The notes under the pieces: generated by a model
Databases searched by the model: none
What the model was told of the DNA's origin: nothing
The model's input: only the letters and a program-made list of their open reading frames with translations
NCBI GenBank assembly: GCA_012512605.1
Contig: JAAZDX010000052.1
Coordinates: 1 to 9,771 of the forward strand
DNA length: 9,771 bases
Source of the DNA: Bacillota bacterium
GTDB lineage: Bacteria; Bacillota; UBA4882; UBA10575
Direction: 5' to 3'
Program-made: the position numbers and the translations under genes
Part shown: positions 1 to 7,293 of the stretch, piece after piece
Layout: every line of letters begins with the position of its first letter
Position numbering within the stretch: position 1 is the first letter of the stretch

Positions 1-28
1 AATTCGCGGTATCCTTATGGTAAGCCAT
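1..28 (-). CDS. 5' end of an unidentified leftward gene (partial)
   Basis: Reading leftward, an ATG at 28-26 is followed by nine open codons, MAYHKDTAN, before the window ends. The start is supported by a Shine-Dalgarno sequence, AGGAG, at 40-36, seven bases upstream. A TATAAT hexamer lies further up at 120-115, so the gene seems to have its own promoter and a leader of roughly 80 nt. Nine residues are too few to identify a family, and I do not recognise it. The ribosome binding site and start codon are contained in an inverted repeat, described separately, which suggests control of translation. The call rests on signals only, not on homology. Confidence 0.5.
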
Positions 29-88
29 CGGATCACTCCTTTTTGGGTTTGTTTTGAGCAACTTACCATTTCGGAGTCCCGATGGCTT
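17..88 (-). promoter_or_regulatory. Leader inverted repeat able to mask the ribosome binding site and start codon
   Basis: In leftward mRNA sense, the leader segment 88-79 (AAGCCATCGG) is perfectly complementary to 31-22, which contains the ATG. The adjoining segment 77-73 (ACTCC) pairs with the Shine-Dalgarno bases 39-35 (GGAGT). The result is a 10 bp plus 5 bp stem with a 3/1 internal loop and an apical loop of about 33 nt. A second leader segment, 69-62 (ATGGTAAG), is complementary to codons 3-5 at 24-17, partly competing with the first stem or forming a pseudoknot with it. Such an arrangement would hide the start site. It could be a riboswitch-like, thermosensor or autoregulatory element. 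I do not recognise a known riboswitch class. On the plus strand the same repeat is followed by five Ts (87-91), so it could alternatively act as a terminator for something rightward. Confidence 0.45.
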
Positions 89-114
89 TTTCCTTTTATG
101 AAATTGCGAACTTA

Positions 115-120
115 ATTATA
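115..120 (-). promoter_or_regulatory. Possible -10 element for the left-edge gene
   Basis: A perfect TATAAT is read leftward at 120-115, about 90 bases before the ATG at 28. No good -35 hexamer is seen 16-18 bases upstream and there is no TGn extension, so the call rests on the -10 box alone. Confidence 0.3.
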
Positions 121-237
121 CACTAACGTATACTCGCATCCTCTTAGTTTAGATTTTGTTGAGTTTATGATGTTAAAGTTTAGAAGGGAGCATGAACTGA
201 CTCCAAAGACGGACTTGGTGAATCAGGGGGGGAATAA

Positions 238-1740
238 ATGAACCTTTGAAGTTATTGTTCGTAGTTTTTTGTTTAATTGTGGTGGTCCTTTCCAGCGGTT
301 GTGGGAAATGGGAAAAGGGGAGGAAATGGTGGAAACACCGCGGATTATAGCTTAAATGTGACCATTGACCCGGAAGGGGCGGGTGTGGTTTCACTGACTC
401 CGGACGGAGGAACCTACCCAAAAAATACCGAGGTGACGCTGAGGCCCGTCGCTGGAGAGGGGTATGAGTTCAGCGGCTGGGACGGGCCAAACAAGAATGA
501 AGTGATGGTGAAAGGCGACCGCAGGGTCATAGTGATGAACGGCCATAAACAACTTGTTGCTTCCTTCACTGAACTAAAGCCAAATCAGGTCGCGGCACCC
601 ACCGCTTCGCCGTTGGGAGGCAAAGTGGTGGTTGGTACGGAAATAACCCTAACCACAACCACTGACGGCGCTACCATTTATTATACGGTGAATGGTAGCG
701 AGCCGACAACCGGGAGTATGGTTTATAGCGATACGCAAAAACCGGTGGTTACGGAAGGGGGCGTGATCCTAAAGGCTTTAGCCGTAAAAGAGGGGATGCT
801 GGCCAGCAACATCGCGACTTTTGTTTATTCCACTTATCCGGTACAGTCGACGGAGCCGATTGCTCATGTGGTGAATGGCGTTGAATTTAGGATGCGCCAG
901 GCCCCGGCCGGGCTGATCTTTCCCTTTGGCATGTTTGATACGGAGACCACCATCGATTATGCTTATTGGATCGGTGATACCGAGGTCACTTACAAATTAT
1001 GGTCCGAAGTATATAACTGGGCAACTGCGGAAGCACGGGGGAATGCAAGGTACTATTTTAATAACAACGGGCATCCTGGCAGTTATTATGACCCGGACCC
1101 GGACCTAACGCAGCCGGTCACCACAATAAGTTGGCGCGATGCCATTGTATGGTGTAATGCGTTAACCGAGTACTATAACGCAGAACACGGGACCAATTGG
1201 GCTTGTGTCTATATAGACAGTGAAGAGAAGCCAATCCGTGATTCCCGCGATGCCAACGCTGGTGTTTGCGATAATGCAACGCCCTCGACCACTGCCAAAG
1301 GCTTCCGCCTGCCGGCGAGTAAGGAATGGGAACTGGCGGCGCGTTATATTGATGGGAGCAACTGGCTGCCCTGGAACCACGCCAGCGGCGATCTCTCCGG
1401 TTCTTGCTATCCGCCGGAGGCGGCAACAACAACGCAAATTGGGGATTATGTTTGGTATGCGGAGAATAGCGGGGGTCAAACCCAACCGGTGGCAAAGAAG
1501 AAGAGTAATCCCTTTGGCCTCTTTGATATGAGTGGGAACGTCTGGGAATTATGCTTTGACCAACACTGGTTTCAGGATGAGGAAATTGGAATCATGCGGG
1601 TAGCACGCGGTGGTGATGTTGGATCTTCAATAGGAGCGCCTTTGATAGCACCTTATAATTTGCTCGTTAGCTATGAAAATGGGGTTGGCTCTAACCACGC
1701 CATCGCTTTCTATGGCTTCCGTTTGGCCAGGACTGACTAG
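238..1740 (+). pseudogene. Surface lipoprotein with InlB-type repeat, CHB_HEX_C-like and SUMF1/FGE-fold domains; signal peptide out of frame
   Basis: The protein appears to be a cell-surface lipoprotein of about 500 residues. The body is open from 265 to the TAG at 1738-1740. An InlB-type divergent B-repeat (about 346-577) has a GYEFSGWDG motif. A chitobiase/hexosaminidase C-terminal-like beta domain (about 589-830) has ATIYYTVNGSEPT. A SUMF1/formylglycine-generating-enzyme-fold domain (about 862-1737) shows WRDAIVWCNALTEYYN, KGFRLPASKEWELAAR, NPFGLFDMSGNVWELC, ARGG and a terminal GFRLAR. The cysteine pair of true formylglycine-generating enzymes, between RGG and GFRLAR, is absent, so a binding or structural role is likelier than catalysis. 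The signal peptide with lipobox, LKLLFVVFCLIVVVLSSGC, is clearly visible at 246-302 but in another frame. Joining it to the body needs one base removed, best in GGG 303-305, giving CGNGKRGGNGGN. A proper start (ATG 238, behind a run of seven Gs at 226-232) needs one base added in the TTT at 245-247; otherwise TTG 246 is the start. The cause is either a sequence error or real inactivation. The downstream neighbour is convergent. Confidence 0.7.
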
Positions 1741-1797
1741 TTTTTATGGAGTCGTCCACGCCGGCGGCCTTGATTTACGAAGCGAATTTAGTCAATG

Positions 1798-2910
1798 TTA
1801 GTTGATTGCGCCGTATTGCAGGAGGTCCAACTTCACACTGATCCTAAAGATGGTCTCCCGATAGGCGGCGCTCCAGTCGACTTGCTGCCAATAAGCGGGA
1901 TATTTTGCCCGGATCCGGTCCCCGATGCCCATTGGGTCGCTGCCAATCTCTTGCGTATAGCGGATGATTTCCAGACAAGCCTGTTTAATCTGCTCGGCAA
2001 GTTGTTCTTCAATCTTCTTTTGTACGGACGGCTGATCAAGGGCATCCCGGTGGTATTCAATTAAAGATGCGGTAAAAGCTAAAGCAATGTCGGCTACTGG
2101 ACGTTCATTTTCAACGCTAACCTGGATTTTCCTCCGACTCTTGACATTAGTGAGGGCAAGACCCTTTTTTAGGGATGGGTTTTTTTCCGGAGCAAGCGGG
2201 TCGAAAACTAAGTCCGCGTTCTTAAATTGGCCCATCATGGCTAACAAGAAAGCAGTTTGCTGCGGATCGATGGTACCAACCAGCTTATCCCCGGCAAACA
2301 AGGCCGAGCCAAGGACCCTGATCCCGTCGGTTTCCAGCTTGACCAGGGGGGTGATCGGATCGAGACCCGGAGCGAAATAACGGATAATAAAGTCATAGGT
2401 GCAAGTATCCGGCGTAGTTGCGGAATTGATATTATTCAAAAGGAGTTGGTTGATGTAAAGCGTCGAGCGGGGCTTAGTGGTGAAGGTCTCGGCCTTTTCC
2501 AACAGTTCTTTCGGACTACCGTCGACAATTACCACATAGGAGACGGGGGGATTAAGCGGTGCCCGTTCCAGGATCTCCATGATCTGTTGAATACCCAGCG
2601 CGGCCAGGTCTTTAGAAAAAAGGATTTGTTGGACTTTTCCGTAACTAATGACTTTGGCCGAGGTTGTTTTCTGTTTGTTTCCGACTTCCAGCAGTAAATG
2701 TCCCTCGGCGCTAACGATCTCATCCTGGTCTCTTTCTTTGGCACCGATCGCCGGGTAACTACTGGTAATTAAGAGTTTATGTTCTGGTGATAACTCAAAC
2801 CCCATCTGTAACGCAAAACCGGTCTGCTTGACTAGCTTCTGATCCCAACAACCGGAAAACAGAAATATACTGCCGAAGGTGATGATGAAGACGATTAGCT
2901 TGTTCCTCAT
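1798..2910 (-). CDS. gerAC: Spore germination receptor lipoprotein, Ger(x)C family (GerAC/GerKC)
   Basis: This is the C subunit of a GerA-type germinant receptor, a lipoprotein that in spores sits on the outer face of the inner membrane beside subunits A and B. The product has 370 residues, normal for the family. An N-terminal signal peptide ends in the lipobox LFSGC with the lipidated Cys at residue 21, followed by WD as usual. The C-terminal region shows the typical DPMGIGDRIRAKYPAYW motif and ends in alternating beta residues and a glycine (FRISVKLDLLQYG). The ATG at 2910 was preferred to an upstream TTG because it places the signal peptide at the N-terminus and overlaps the gerB stop as ATGA, suggesting translational coupling. 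An AAAGGAA sequence lies 13 bases upstream, rather far for independent initiation. The gene is last in the operon. No clear terminator follows before the convergent lipoprotein gene. It appears intact. Confidence 0.9.
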   Translation of the reverse strand: MRNKLIVFIITFGSIFLFSGCWDQKLVKQTGFALQMGFELSPEHKLLITSSYPAIGAKERDQDEIVSAEGHLLLEVGNKQKTTSAKVISYGKVQQILFSKDLAALGIQQIMEILERAPLNPPVSYVVIVDGSPKELLEKAETFTTKPRSTLYINQLLLNNINSATTPDTCTYDFIIRYFAPGLDPITPLVKLETDGIRVLGSALFAGDKLVGTIDPQQTAFLLAMMGQFKNADLVFDPLAPEKNPSLKKGLALTNVKSRRKIQVSVENERPVADIALAFTASLIEYHRDALDQPSVQKKIEEQLAEQIKQACLEIIRYTQEIGSDPMGIGDRIRAKYPAYWQQVDWSAAYRETIFRISVKLDLLQYGAIN

Positions 2911-3989
2911 TTCGGGGTTGCGTTCCTTTGTTTGATCAAGGAATAGAGGTAACAAAGGATCAAAAAGACGAAAACGGCGATCCCGGATAGATTGACGCCT
3001 TTGGCCAGTTGCGTGGATTGGGTCATATCTTTGGGGAGGCGACTAAGCAGAATGGTCAGAGCGGTATACAGACCGTAGATTTTTTTCTGGTTTTTCCAGG
3101 GAAAAGACCGCCGCAGGCTGTCGTAAGTAGTGAAAAAATAGGAACGGAAAGTGCTTTCTAAAAGGGGAAACCATAGGAGGATAAACAATAAATCAATCCG
3201 GTCGAAGTAAGGCACCCGGCAATACCGGGCCAGATTAAATAGCGGGGCAACCTGCATCTTTAACAGGTTTTCGCCAAACAGCCCTGTGGTGACCAGAAAA
3301 ATGATGATAATAAAGACCATCGTGCATAGGTTGGCGCTCACTACCCATTTTAAGGTGTTATCCTTATCTTTTATATAAGGATACAGAAAAACTGTTAATT
3401 CCAGCCCAATAAAAGCAAGGGTGGCCGGAATGATGCTTTGACCAAGGGCAGCGAGACCCGCGGTACCGACGGGCATTAAAAAAGTAAACCGGACTTTTTT
3501 GATCGTCAATGAACTTAGCACTAAAATAAAGAAAAGAATGAAAAAGATAATCTGGGAAAAGCGAGCGACCGGTTTTAATCCATACCAACTAAGATAAATG
3601 GTTGGAGCGATGATCAAGAGCGCCAGGATGATTTCGGGAGTCGCTTCCAAGGTGAATAACTTAATGAACTCAGTAAAATAGCGAAAAGCCGCGACCATTG
3701 AAAAGCTTAGGTAGAGGAATAAAAGGACGTTGATGGTTTGCCCCGGGACCTTTCCGAATAAATACCGGTTGATTTCAAAGATGGATTGATTGGAATACCT
3801 TCTGAGCAGAGCAATAACGACAACGGTGACCAAGGTGCTTAGGAGTCCCGCGCTGAGGATCGAAATCCAGCCATCATGGCCAACTTCTTTTGCAAGTTCG
3901 GAAGGTAACCCGATTACCCCCAGCCCGACTTGGGCTGATAAGATGAAAATCCCCAATTGTTTAGCAGTGATTTGATTGCGGTCTTCCAC
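2907..3989 (-). CDS. gerAB: Spore germination permease-like subunit, GerAB/GerKB family
   Basis: This is the B subunit of a GerA-type germinant receptor, a polytopic membrane protein of the APC (amino acid-polyamine-organocation) superfamily that in characterised receptors binds the germinant. It has 360 residues, the usual length. The N-terminus carries the characteristic ITAKQLGIFILSAQVGLGV and GLPSELAKEVGHDGWI segments. Some ten hydrophobic helices follow, and the C-terminus is short and basic. The start is a GTG at 3989 with AAGAGG eight bases upstream (4003-3998). The gene begins 17 bases after the gerA stop and its TGA overlaps the gerC ATG. The ligand cannot be predicted. The reading frame is intact, in contrast to the gerA gene before it. 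Confidence 0.9.
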   Translation of the reverse strand: MEDRNQITAKQLGIFILSAQVGLGVIGLPSELAKEVGHDGWISILSAGLLSTLVTVVVIALLRRYSNQSIFEINRYLFGKVPGQTINVLLFLYLSFSMVAAFRYFTEFIKLFTLEATPEIILALLIIAPTIYLSWYGLKPVARFSQIIFFILFFILVLSSLTIKKVRFTFLMPVGTAGLAALGQSIIPATLAFIGLELTVFLYPYIKDKDNTLKWVVSANLCTMVFIIIIFLVTTGLFGENLLKMQVAPLFNLARYCRVPYFDRIDLLFILLWFPLLESTFRSYFFTTYDSLRRSFPWKNQKKIYGLYTALTILLSRLPKDMTQSTQLAKGVNLSGIAVFVFLILCYLYSLIKQRNATPK

Positions 3990-4006
3990 GATCGCGGCCT
4001 CTTTTG

Positions 4007-5023
4007 CTAATGTTTTTTCCCCAGTTTAAAAGGGATCAGGGGCTGAAAATATGGTTGCCCCAAAGATTCTAAGGTAACCAGATGCGCAAAGGTTACCGAA
4101 GCAGTAACGACTAAACCAAGCACTCCGAAGAGCGCGGCGAAGAAGAGGGCGGTAAATTTTAGGATCCGGGCCGATAAGCCTAGATCATAGGCAGGCAGGA
4201 TTAATGAAGCGATCAGGGTCACCATGCTCACGATGACGGTCACACTGCTGACCATCTTGGTGGAGATGGCCGTAAGGCTCAGTAAAATGCCAGCCATAAT
4301 GCCGATACTGGTGCCAAGGTGCGACGTGAAGCGGGGGGCGGATTCTCGGAGAAGTTCAACCATGGTTTCAAAGAATAAGACCTCGACGATTGGCGGAAAG
4401 GGAACCTGTAATCGGGTTTCGGCCAGTGGCATGAGGAAATAAACCGGGATGATATAGAAGTGGAAAGAGATGATGGCAACGTAGAGGGCGGGAAGAAAGA
4501 CGGCAAGACCTGCTGCTAAGAGGCGGAGAAAGCGGATGAAGGGCCGAAATAACCAATTTAGATTCGGGTCATCCGGCTGCGTGAAAAAATCAAAAAAACT
4601 CACTGGTGCGCACAGGGCCACGGGGGTACCTTCGAGGAGAATAAGGAATTTCCCCGCCAACAAGCTGCTAATGGCTTGATCCGGCCGGGTAGTGGCTTGA
4701 AATTGCGGAAAGGGGGAGCGCGGAAAATCCTTGATCAGTGTTTCCAGGTGGCCAGCGCCCATAAGATTGTCCAGCTTCAGCCGGTCAATTTTATTGATCA
4801 ATCTTTCCAGTTACTGCGGATCTGCTCTACCTTCAAAATAAGCGATGGCGAGTTTTTTCGGATTCACTTTACCGACCGTTAATAGCTTATACTTAAGCCG
4901 GTTTGAGCAGAGCCTGCTTCGGATTAGCGTCAGATTGAACTGGAGATCGGCACCGAAGCTTTCATGCGGGCCGCTCGGTACTTTTTCGGCTGCCGGTTCG
5001 AGAAGGTTGTTTTGGTTGCTCAT
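4007..5023 (-). pseudogene. gerAA: Spore germination receptor A subunit, GerAA/GerKA family: truncated and interrupted by an in-frame TAA
   Basis: This is the A subunit of the germinant receptor, which in known systems has a cytosolic N-terminal domain, several membrane helices and a short cytosolic tail. Codons 1-70 (5023-4814) match the later part of the N-terminal domain (EPAAEKVPSGPHESFGADL, LTLIRSRL, LLTVGK, YFEGRADP). A TAA at 4813-4811 follows. The same frame then continues for 267 codons (4810-4007, TAG at 4009-4007) with family features: SPFPQFQATTRPDQ, LEGTPVAL, VPFPPIVEVLF, ELLRESAPRF and GQPYFQPLIPFK, plus about four to five hydrophobic helices. The stop falls where an ordinary residue is expected, and TTA to TAA is a one-base change. 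The gene also lacks about the first 120-150 residues of the family, and its C-terminal tail is short. It nevertheless has its own ATG with GGAG six bases upstream (5033-5030), so the short N-terminus may predate the nonsense change. No restart after the stop has a convincing ribosome binding site. Confidence 0.85.
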
Positions 5024-5055
5024 GCGACACTCCAGTAATTTATATTATCAGAGTG

Positions 5056-5085
5056 TAGGTTTCCCTTGTTATGCGCCGGGTATAC
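5056..5085 (-). promoter_or_regulatory. Possible forespore (sigma-F/sigma-G type) promoter of the ger operon
   Basis: Read leftward, GTATA (5085-5081) fits the sigma-F -35 pattern GYWTA. After exactly 15 bases comes GGGAAACCTA (5065-5056), which fits the -10 pattern GGNRANANTW except at one position. Transcription would begin near 5049, leaving a short leader with the ribosome binding site at 5033-5030 and the ATG at 5023. gerA-type operons are known to be transcribed in the forespore, mainly by sigma-G, whose recognition overlaps that of sigma-F. The consensus comes from Bacillus and may differ in this organism. Nearby, GATAAT at 5049-5044 is an alternative -10-like sequence without a good partner. 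Confidence 0.4.
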
Positions 5086-5127
5086 CTTAACGCAATAACT
5101 CGGGGAAACTGAGCGGAAGCCGGATAA

Positions 5128-5523
5128 TCAACAAGCTTTAATGTTACTTTCTATCTGTTCGCGTAAAGCCTTGATGAGCATCTCAGCGGTGGCCAGATTG
5201 GTTGCCAAAGGCACATTGTGAACATCGCAAACCCGCAGTAATGCAGTGACGTCCGGCTCATGGGGCTGAGCAGTCAGTGGGTCGCGTAAGAAAATGACCA
5301 TCTCAATTTCATCGGTGGAGACTAGCGCTCCGATCTGCTGGTCGCCGCCAAAAGGCCCCGACTGCATGCGTTGCACGGGGATTTTACACTCCTGTTCAAT
5401 TAGGCGTCCGGTCGTTCCAGTGGCGACCAGCTCACACTGGGCGAAGAGGCTTTGGTTTCGTTTCACAAAGTCAATGATCTGCTGCTTCTTTTGGTCATGG
5501 GCAATGAGAGCTACTTTTTTCAT
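5128..5523 (-). CDS. mgsA: Methylglyoxal synthase
   Basis: This cytosolic enzyme converts dihydroxyacetone phosphate to methylglyoxal and inorganic phosphate, a bypass of lower glycolysis used when phosphate is scarce or sugar phosphates build up. The protein has 131 residues, somewhat shorter than the E. coli enzyme. Residues equivalent to those of the E. coli active site are present: His9, Lys13, the phosphate-binding TGTT at 35-38, Gly56 and Asp61 in SGPFGGDQQIGA, Asp81 in FLRDPL, His88 and Asp91 in PHEPD. The usual PHDPD reads PHEPD here; the changed residue is not the catalytic one. The ATG at 5523 was chosen because GGAGG lies ten bases upstream (5538-5534) and MKKVALIAHD is the normal family N-terminus. 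It starts 36 bases after the chemoreceptor stop, so co-transcription is likely. No clear terminator follows. Confidence 0.95.
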   Translation of the reverse strand: MKKVALIAHDQKKQQIIDFVKRNQSLFAQCELVATGTTGRLIEQECKIPVQRMQSGPFGGDQQIGALVSTDEIEMVIFLRDPLTAQPHEPDVTALLRVCDVHNVPLATNLATAEMLIKALREQIESNIKAC

Positions 5524-5559
5524 CAAAAACCATCCTCCAACTGTTTCGTTGGTCCCCAA

Positions 5560-7242
5560 TCAACCTAGTATGAACTTTTCTACGGCTTGCCGTAGGCTAC
5601 GGGCAATATTCCTTAAATTATCGGCCAGCATAGTAACCTGTTCCATGGCGGCGCTTTGCTCTTGAGTGGCGGCGGAGACTTCTTCCGTACTGGCTAAGTT
5701 CTGTTCACTAATGGCTGAAATGGCGGTGACCGCATCGGTTGCTTTCACGTTTAGGGCGGCCATTAGTTCGGTGGATTTTGCGATGAGATTGATCTCTGCG
5801 ATGGTATTCATTAGTCGCTTGCTAATCTCTTCGAAGGTGACCACGGCTTTCTCCACCAATTCTTTGCTGGTTACGGTCCTTGCGATCTCTTCCTGCATGG
5901 CCCGGACCGTCTGATCGGTGTGGTCTTTCATTTCACTGATTAACTCCGCGATGGAACGGGCTGATTCTTTTGACCGTTTGGCCAGTTTTGCTACTTCCGT
6001 AGCGACAACAGCAAAGCCTTTTCCGTGTTCTCTTGCCCGGGCGGCTTCAATCGAGGCGTTCAAAGCCAACAGGCTGGTCTGTTCCGCAATACCTTCGATG
6101 ATCGAGGTAATGCCGCTGATCTCTTCCGAGGAACGAAGCAGCATATTCATGGCGTTGGTTACTTCTTGCGTAGAATCATATAAGGCGCTGATCTCGTCCG
6201 CCACATTGCTGGTGACTTTCTGTCCCAGTTCCGCCGATTGGGCTACTTCGTTGGAAACCTGGCTGATCCTTTGCGAATCTTGGGTAACTTTAGTCACCAT
6301 ATTTGACAATTCCTGAATGGTATTAATCGCTTCGGCTATTTGTCGCACTTGTTCCGAAGAAGCGGTCGCCAGTTCATTGGTGGCCTTTGCGACTTCCGCT
6401 GCCAACGTGCTGGTGTCTGAGGAGATGGTGCTCAGTTTCACGCTGGCATGATCCAGGGTGAGGGACTGGTTACTGATATTTGTAACTAATCCCCGTAGCC
6501 CCGTAATGGCTTTGTTGAGCCCACTGATTGCTGCGGCGGCTTCTAGCGAACCGATGGCGACGATGGCATCTTCGGTCAGATCACCGGTTTCAAGGGATTT
6601 TACCCTTTTGACCATATTTTTAAAGGGGACATAAATAGTGAAGGCGATCAGCAGACCAATCAAGGATATGCACACAATACCACTGGCCACCAACCTTCGA
6701 TTGGATGTCCTGAGTCTGGTGGCAAAACTTTCACTGTCTAAGTATAAGTTAAAATTAACGCTGGCGGTAGTATTACGGATAAACCTTAACGAGCTATGTA
6801 AATTATCTACTTCACGGCTGAGCGCTTGGTAATTTTCGGAGCTAATCGGTCTTTCCATAATTGTTCTGATGTTAGCGAAAGTTTCATCCAGCCTTTTGTT
6901 GGTAGCATCATCAATATGCCTCCGGGCTTTTATCTTGTTGAACAAGGCATTCAGGTTGATTTGGGAGGAGGAACTCCCGAAAGATTCACCAGCCAGTAAG
7001 GCCAAATATTGTCCGCGGATTCTTTCCACTTCAATTTCAATATCGATGCTGTCTTGGGCTGATATGGCGGCGGTGTTGTCGTAAATCATTTTTGTATTCT
7101 TTTGAATCATATCCATCGCTTTGTTGCTACTGATGCTTTGCCCCACCATAAAACCCACCATTAGGATGATGATTAAGAGGATTTGGTAAAACACGCTGAT
7201 CTTGGTTAAACTTCTCCGTAAAAACGCAAAAAATCTCTTCAT
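5560..7242 (-). CDS. Methyl-accepting chemotaxis protein (membrane chemoreceptor)
   Basis: This is a transmembrane chemoreceptor that passes ligand signals to the CheA/CheW complex. It has 560 residues. A first membrane helix lies at about 16-35, and an extracytoplasmic, mostly helical sensor segment of four-helix-bundle type at about 40-183. A second membrane helix (about 184-206) is followed by a HAMP-like region (about 207-258) and a long coiled-coil signalling domain. The conserved hairpin tip is at about 377-422: IIEGIAEQTSLLALNASIEA, then EHGKGFAVVATEVAKLAK. The C-terminus ends KFILG and has no CheR/CheB-tethering pentapeptide. The ATG at 7242 was chosen over two upstream in-frame ATGs because GGAGGGGG lies ten bases upstream and the next residues, MKRFFAFLRR, give a basic flank before the first membrane helix. 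The ligand cannot be predicted. It probably shares a transcript with mgsA. Confidence 0.93.
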   Translation of the reverse strand: MKRFFAFLRRSLTKISVFYQILLIIILMVGFMVGQSISSNKAMDMIQKNTKMIYDNTAAISAQDSIDIEIEVERIRGQYLALLAGESFGSSSSQINLNALFNKIKARRHIDDATNKRLDETFANIRTIMERPISSENYQALSREVDNLHSSLRFIRNTTASVNFNLYLDSESFATRLRTSNRRLVASGIVCISLIGLLIAFTIYVPFKNMVKRVKSLETGDLTEDAIVAIGSLEAAAAISGLNKAITGLRGLVTNISNQSLTLDHASVKLSTISSDTSTLAAEVAKATNELATASSEQVRQIAEAINTIQELSNMVTKVTQDSQRISQVSNEVAQSAELGQKVTSNVADEISALYDSTQEVTNAMNMLLRSSEEISGITSIIEGIAEQTSLLALNASIEAARAREHGKGFAVVATEVAKLAKRSKESARSIAELISEMKDHTDQTVRAMQEEIARTVTSKELVEKAVVTFEEISKRLMNTIAEINLIAKSTELMAALNVKATDAVTAISAISEQNLASTEEVSAATQEQSAAMEQVTMLADNLRNIARSLRQAVEKFILG

Positions 7243-7293
7243 TATGGCTATGCCCCCTCCCATATGGATTGAGTTTGACAACGATATCGAAAA

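Noticed and set aside
277..345. TTG at 277 as the natural start of the large lipoprotein gene
   Set aside because: It gives MWWSFPAVV, which is not a signal peptide, has no ribosome binding site nearby, and reads the visible signal-peptide DNA in the wrong frame.
1118..1531. Overlapping open frames on both strands within the lipoprotein gene
   Set aside because: They encode Arg/Pro-rich sequence without domains and are shadows of the real gene. Similar frames inside the ger, chemoreceptor and exporter genes were rejected for the same reason.
1741..1797. Shared terminator between the convergent lipoprotein and ger transcripts
   Set aside because: Only a short GCCGGC palindrome and a five-base T run right after the lipoprotein stop are present, with no stem followed by a T-tract on either strand.
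2911..2955. N-terminal extension of GerC from an upstream TTG
   Set aside because: It would place 15 residues before the signal peptide; the ATG at 2910 overlaps the gerB stop and is the natural lipoprotein start.
4007..4801. The 3' part of gerA as an independent gene starting with TTG at 4801
   Set aside because: It has no properly spaced ribosome binding site and starts inside a conserved domain; it is the continuation of the interrupted gene.
5524..5559. N-terminal extension of methylglyoxal synthase (MGTNETVGGWFL)
   Set aside because: The ribosome binding site GGAGG lies inside this stretch, and the enzyme family starts at MKKVALIAHD.
7243..7281. Longer chemoreceptor N-terminus starting at 7281 or 7263
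   Set aside because: The stretch contains the GGAGGGGG ribosome binding site for the ATG at 7242, and the extra residues add nothing typical of the family.
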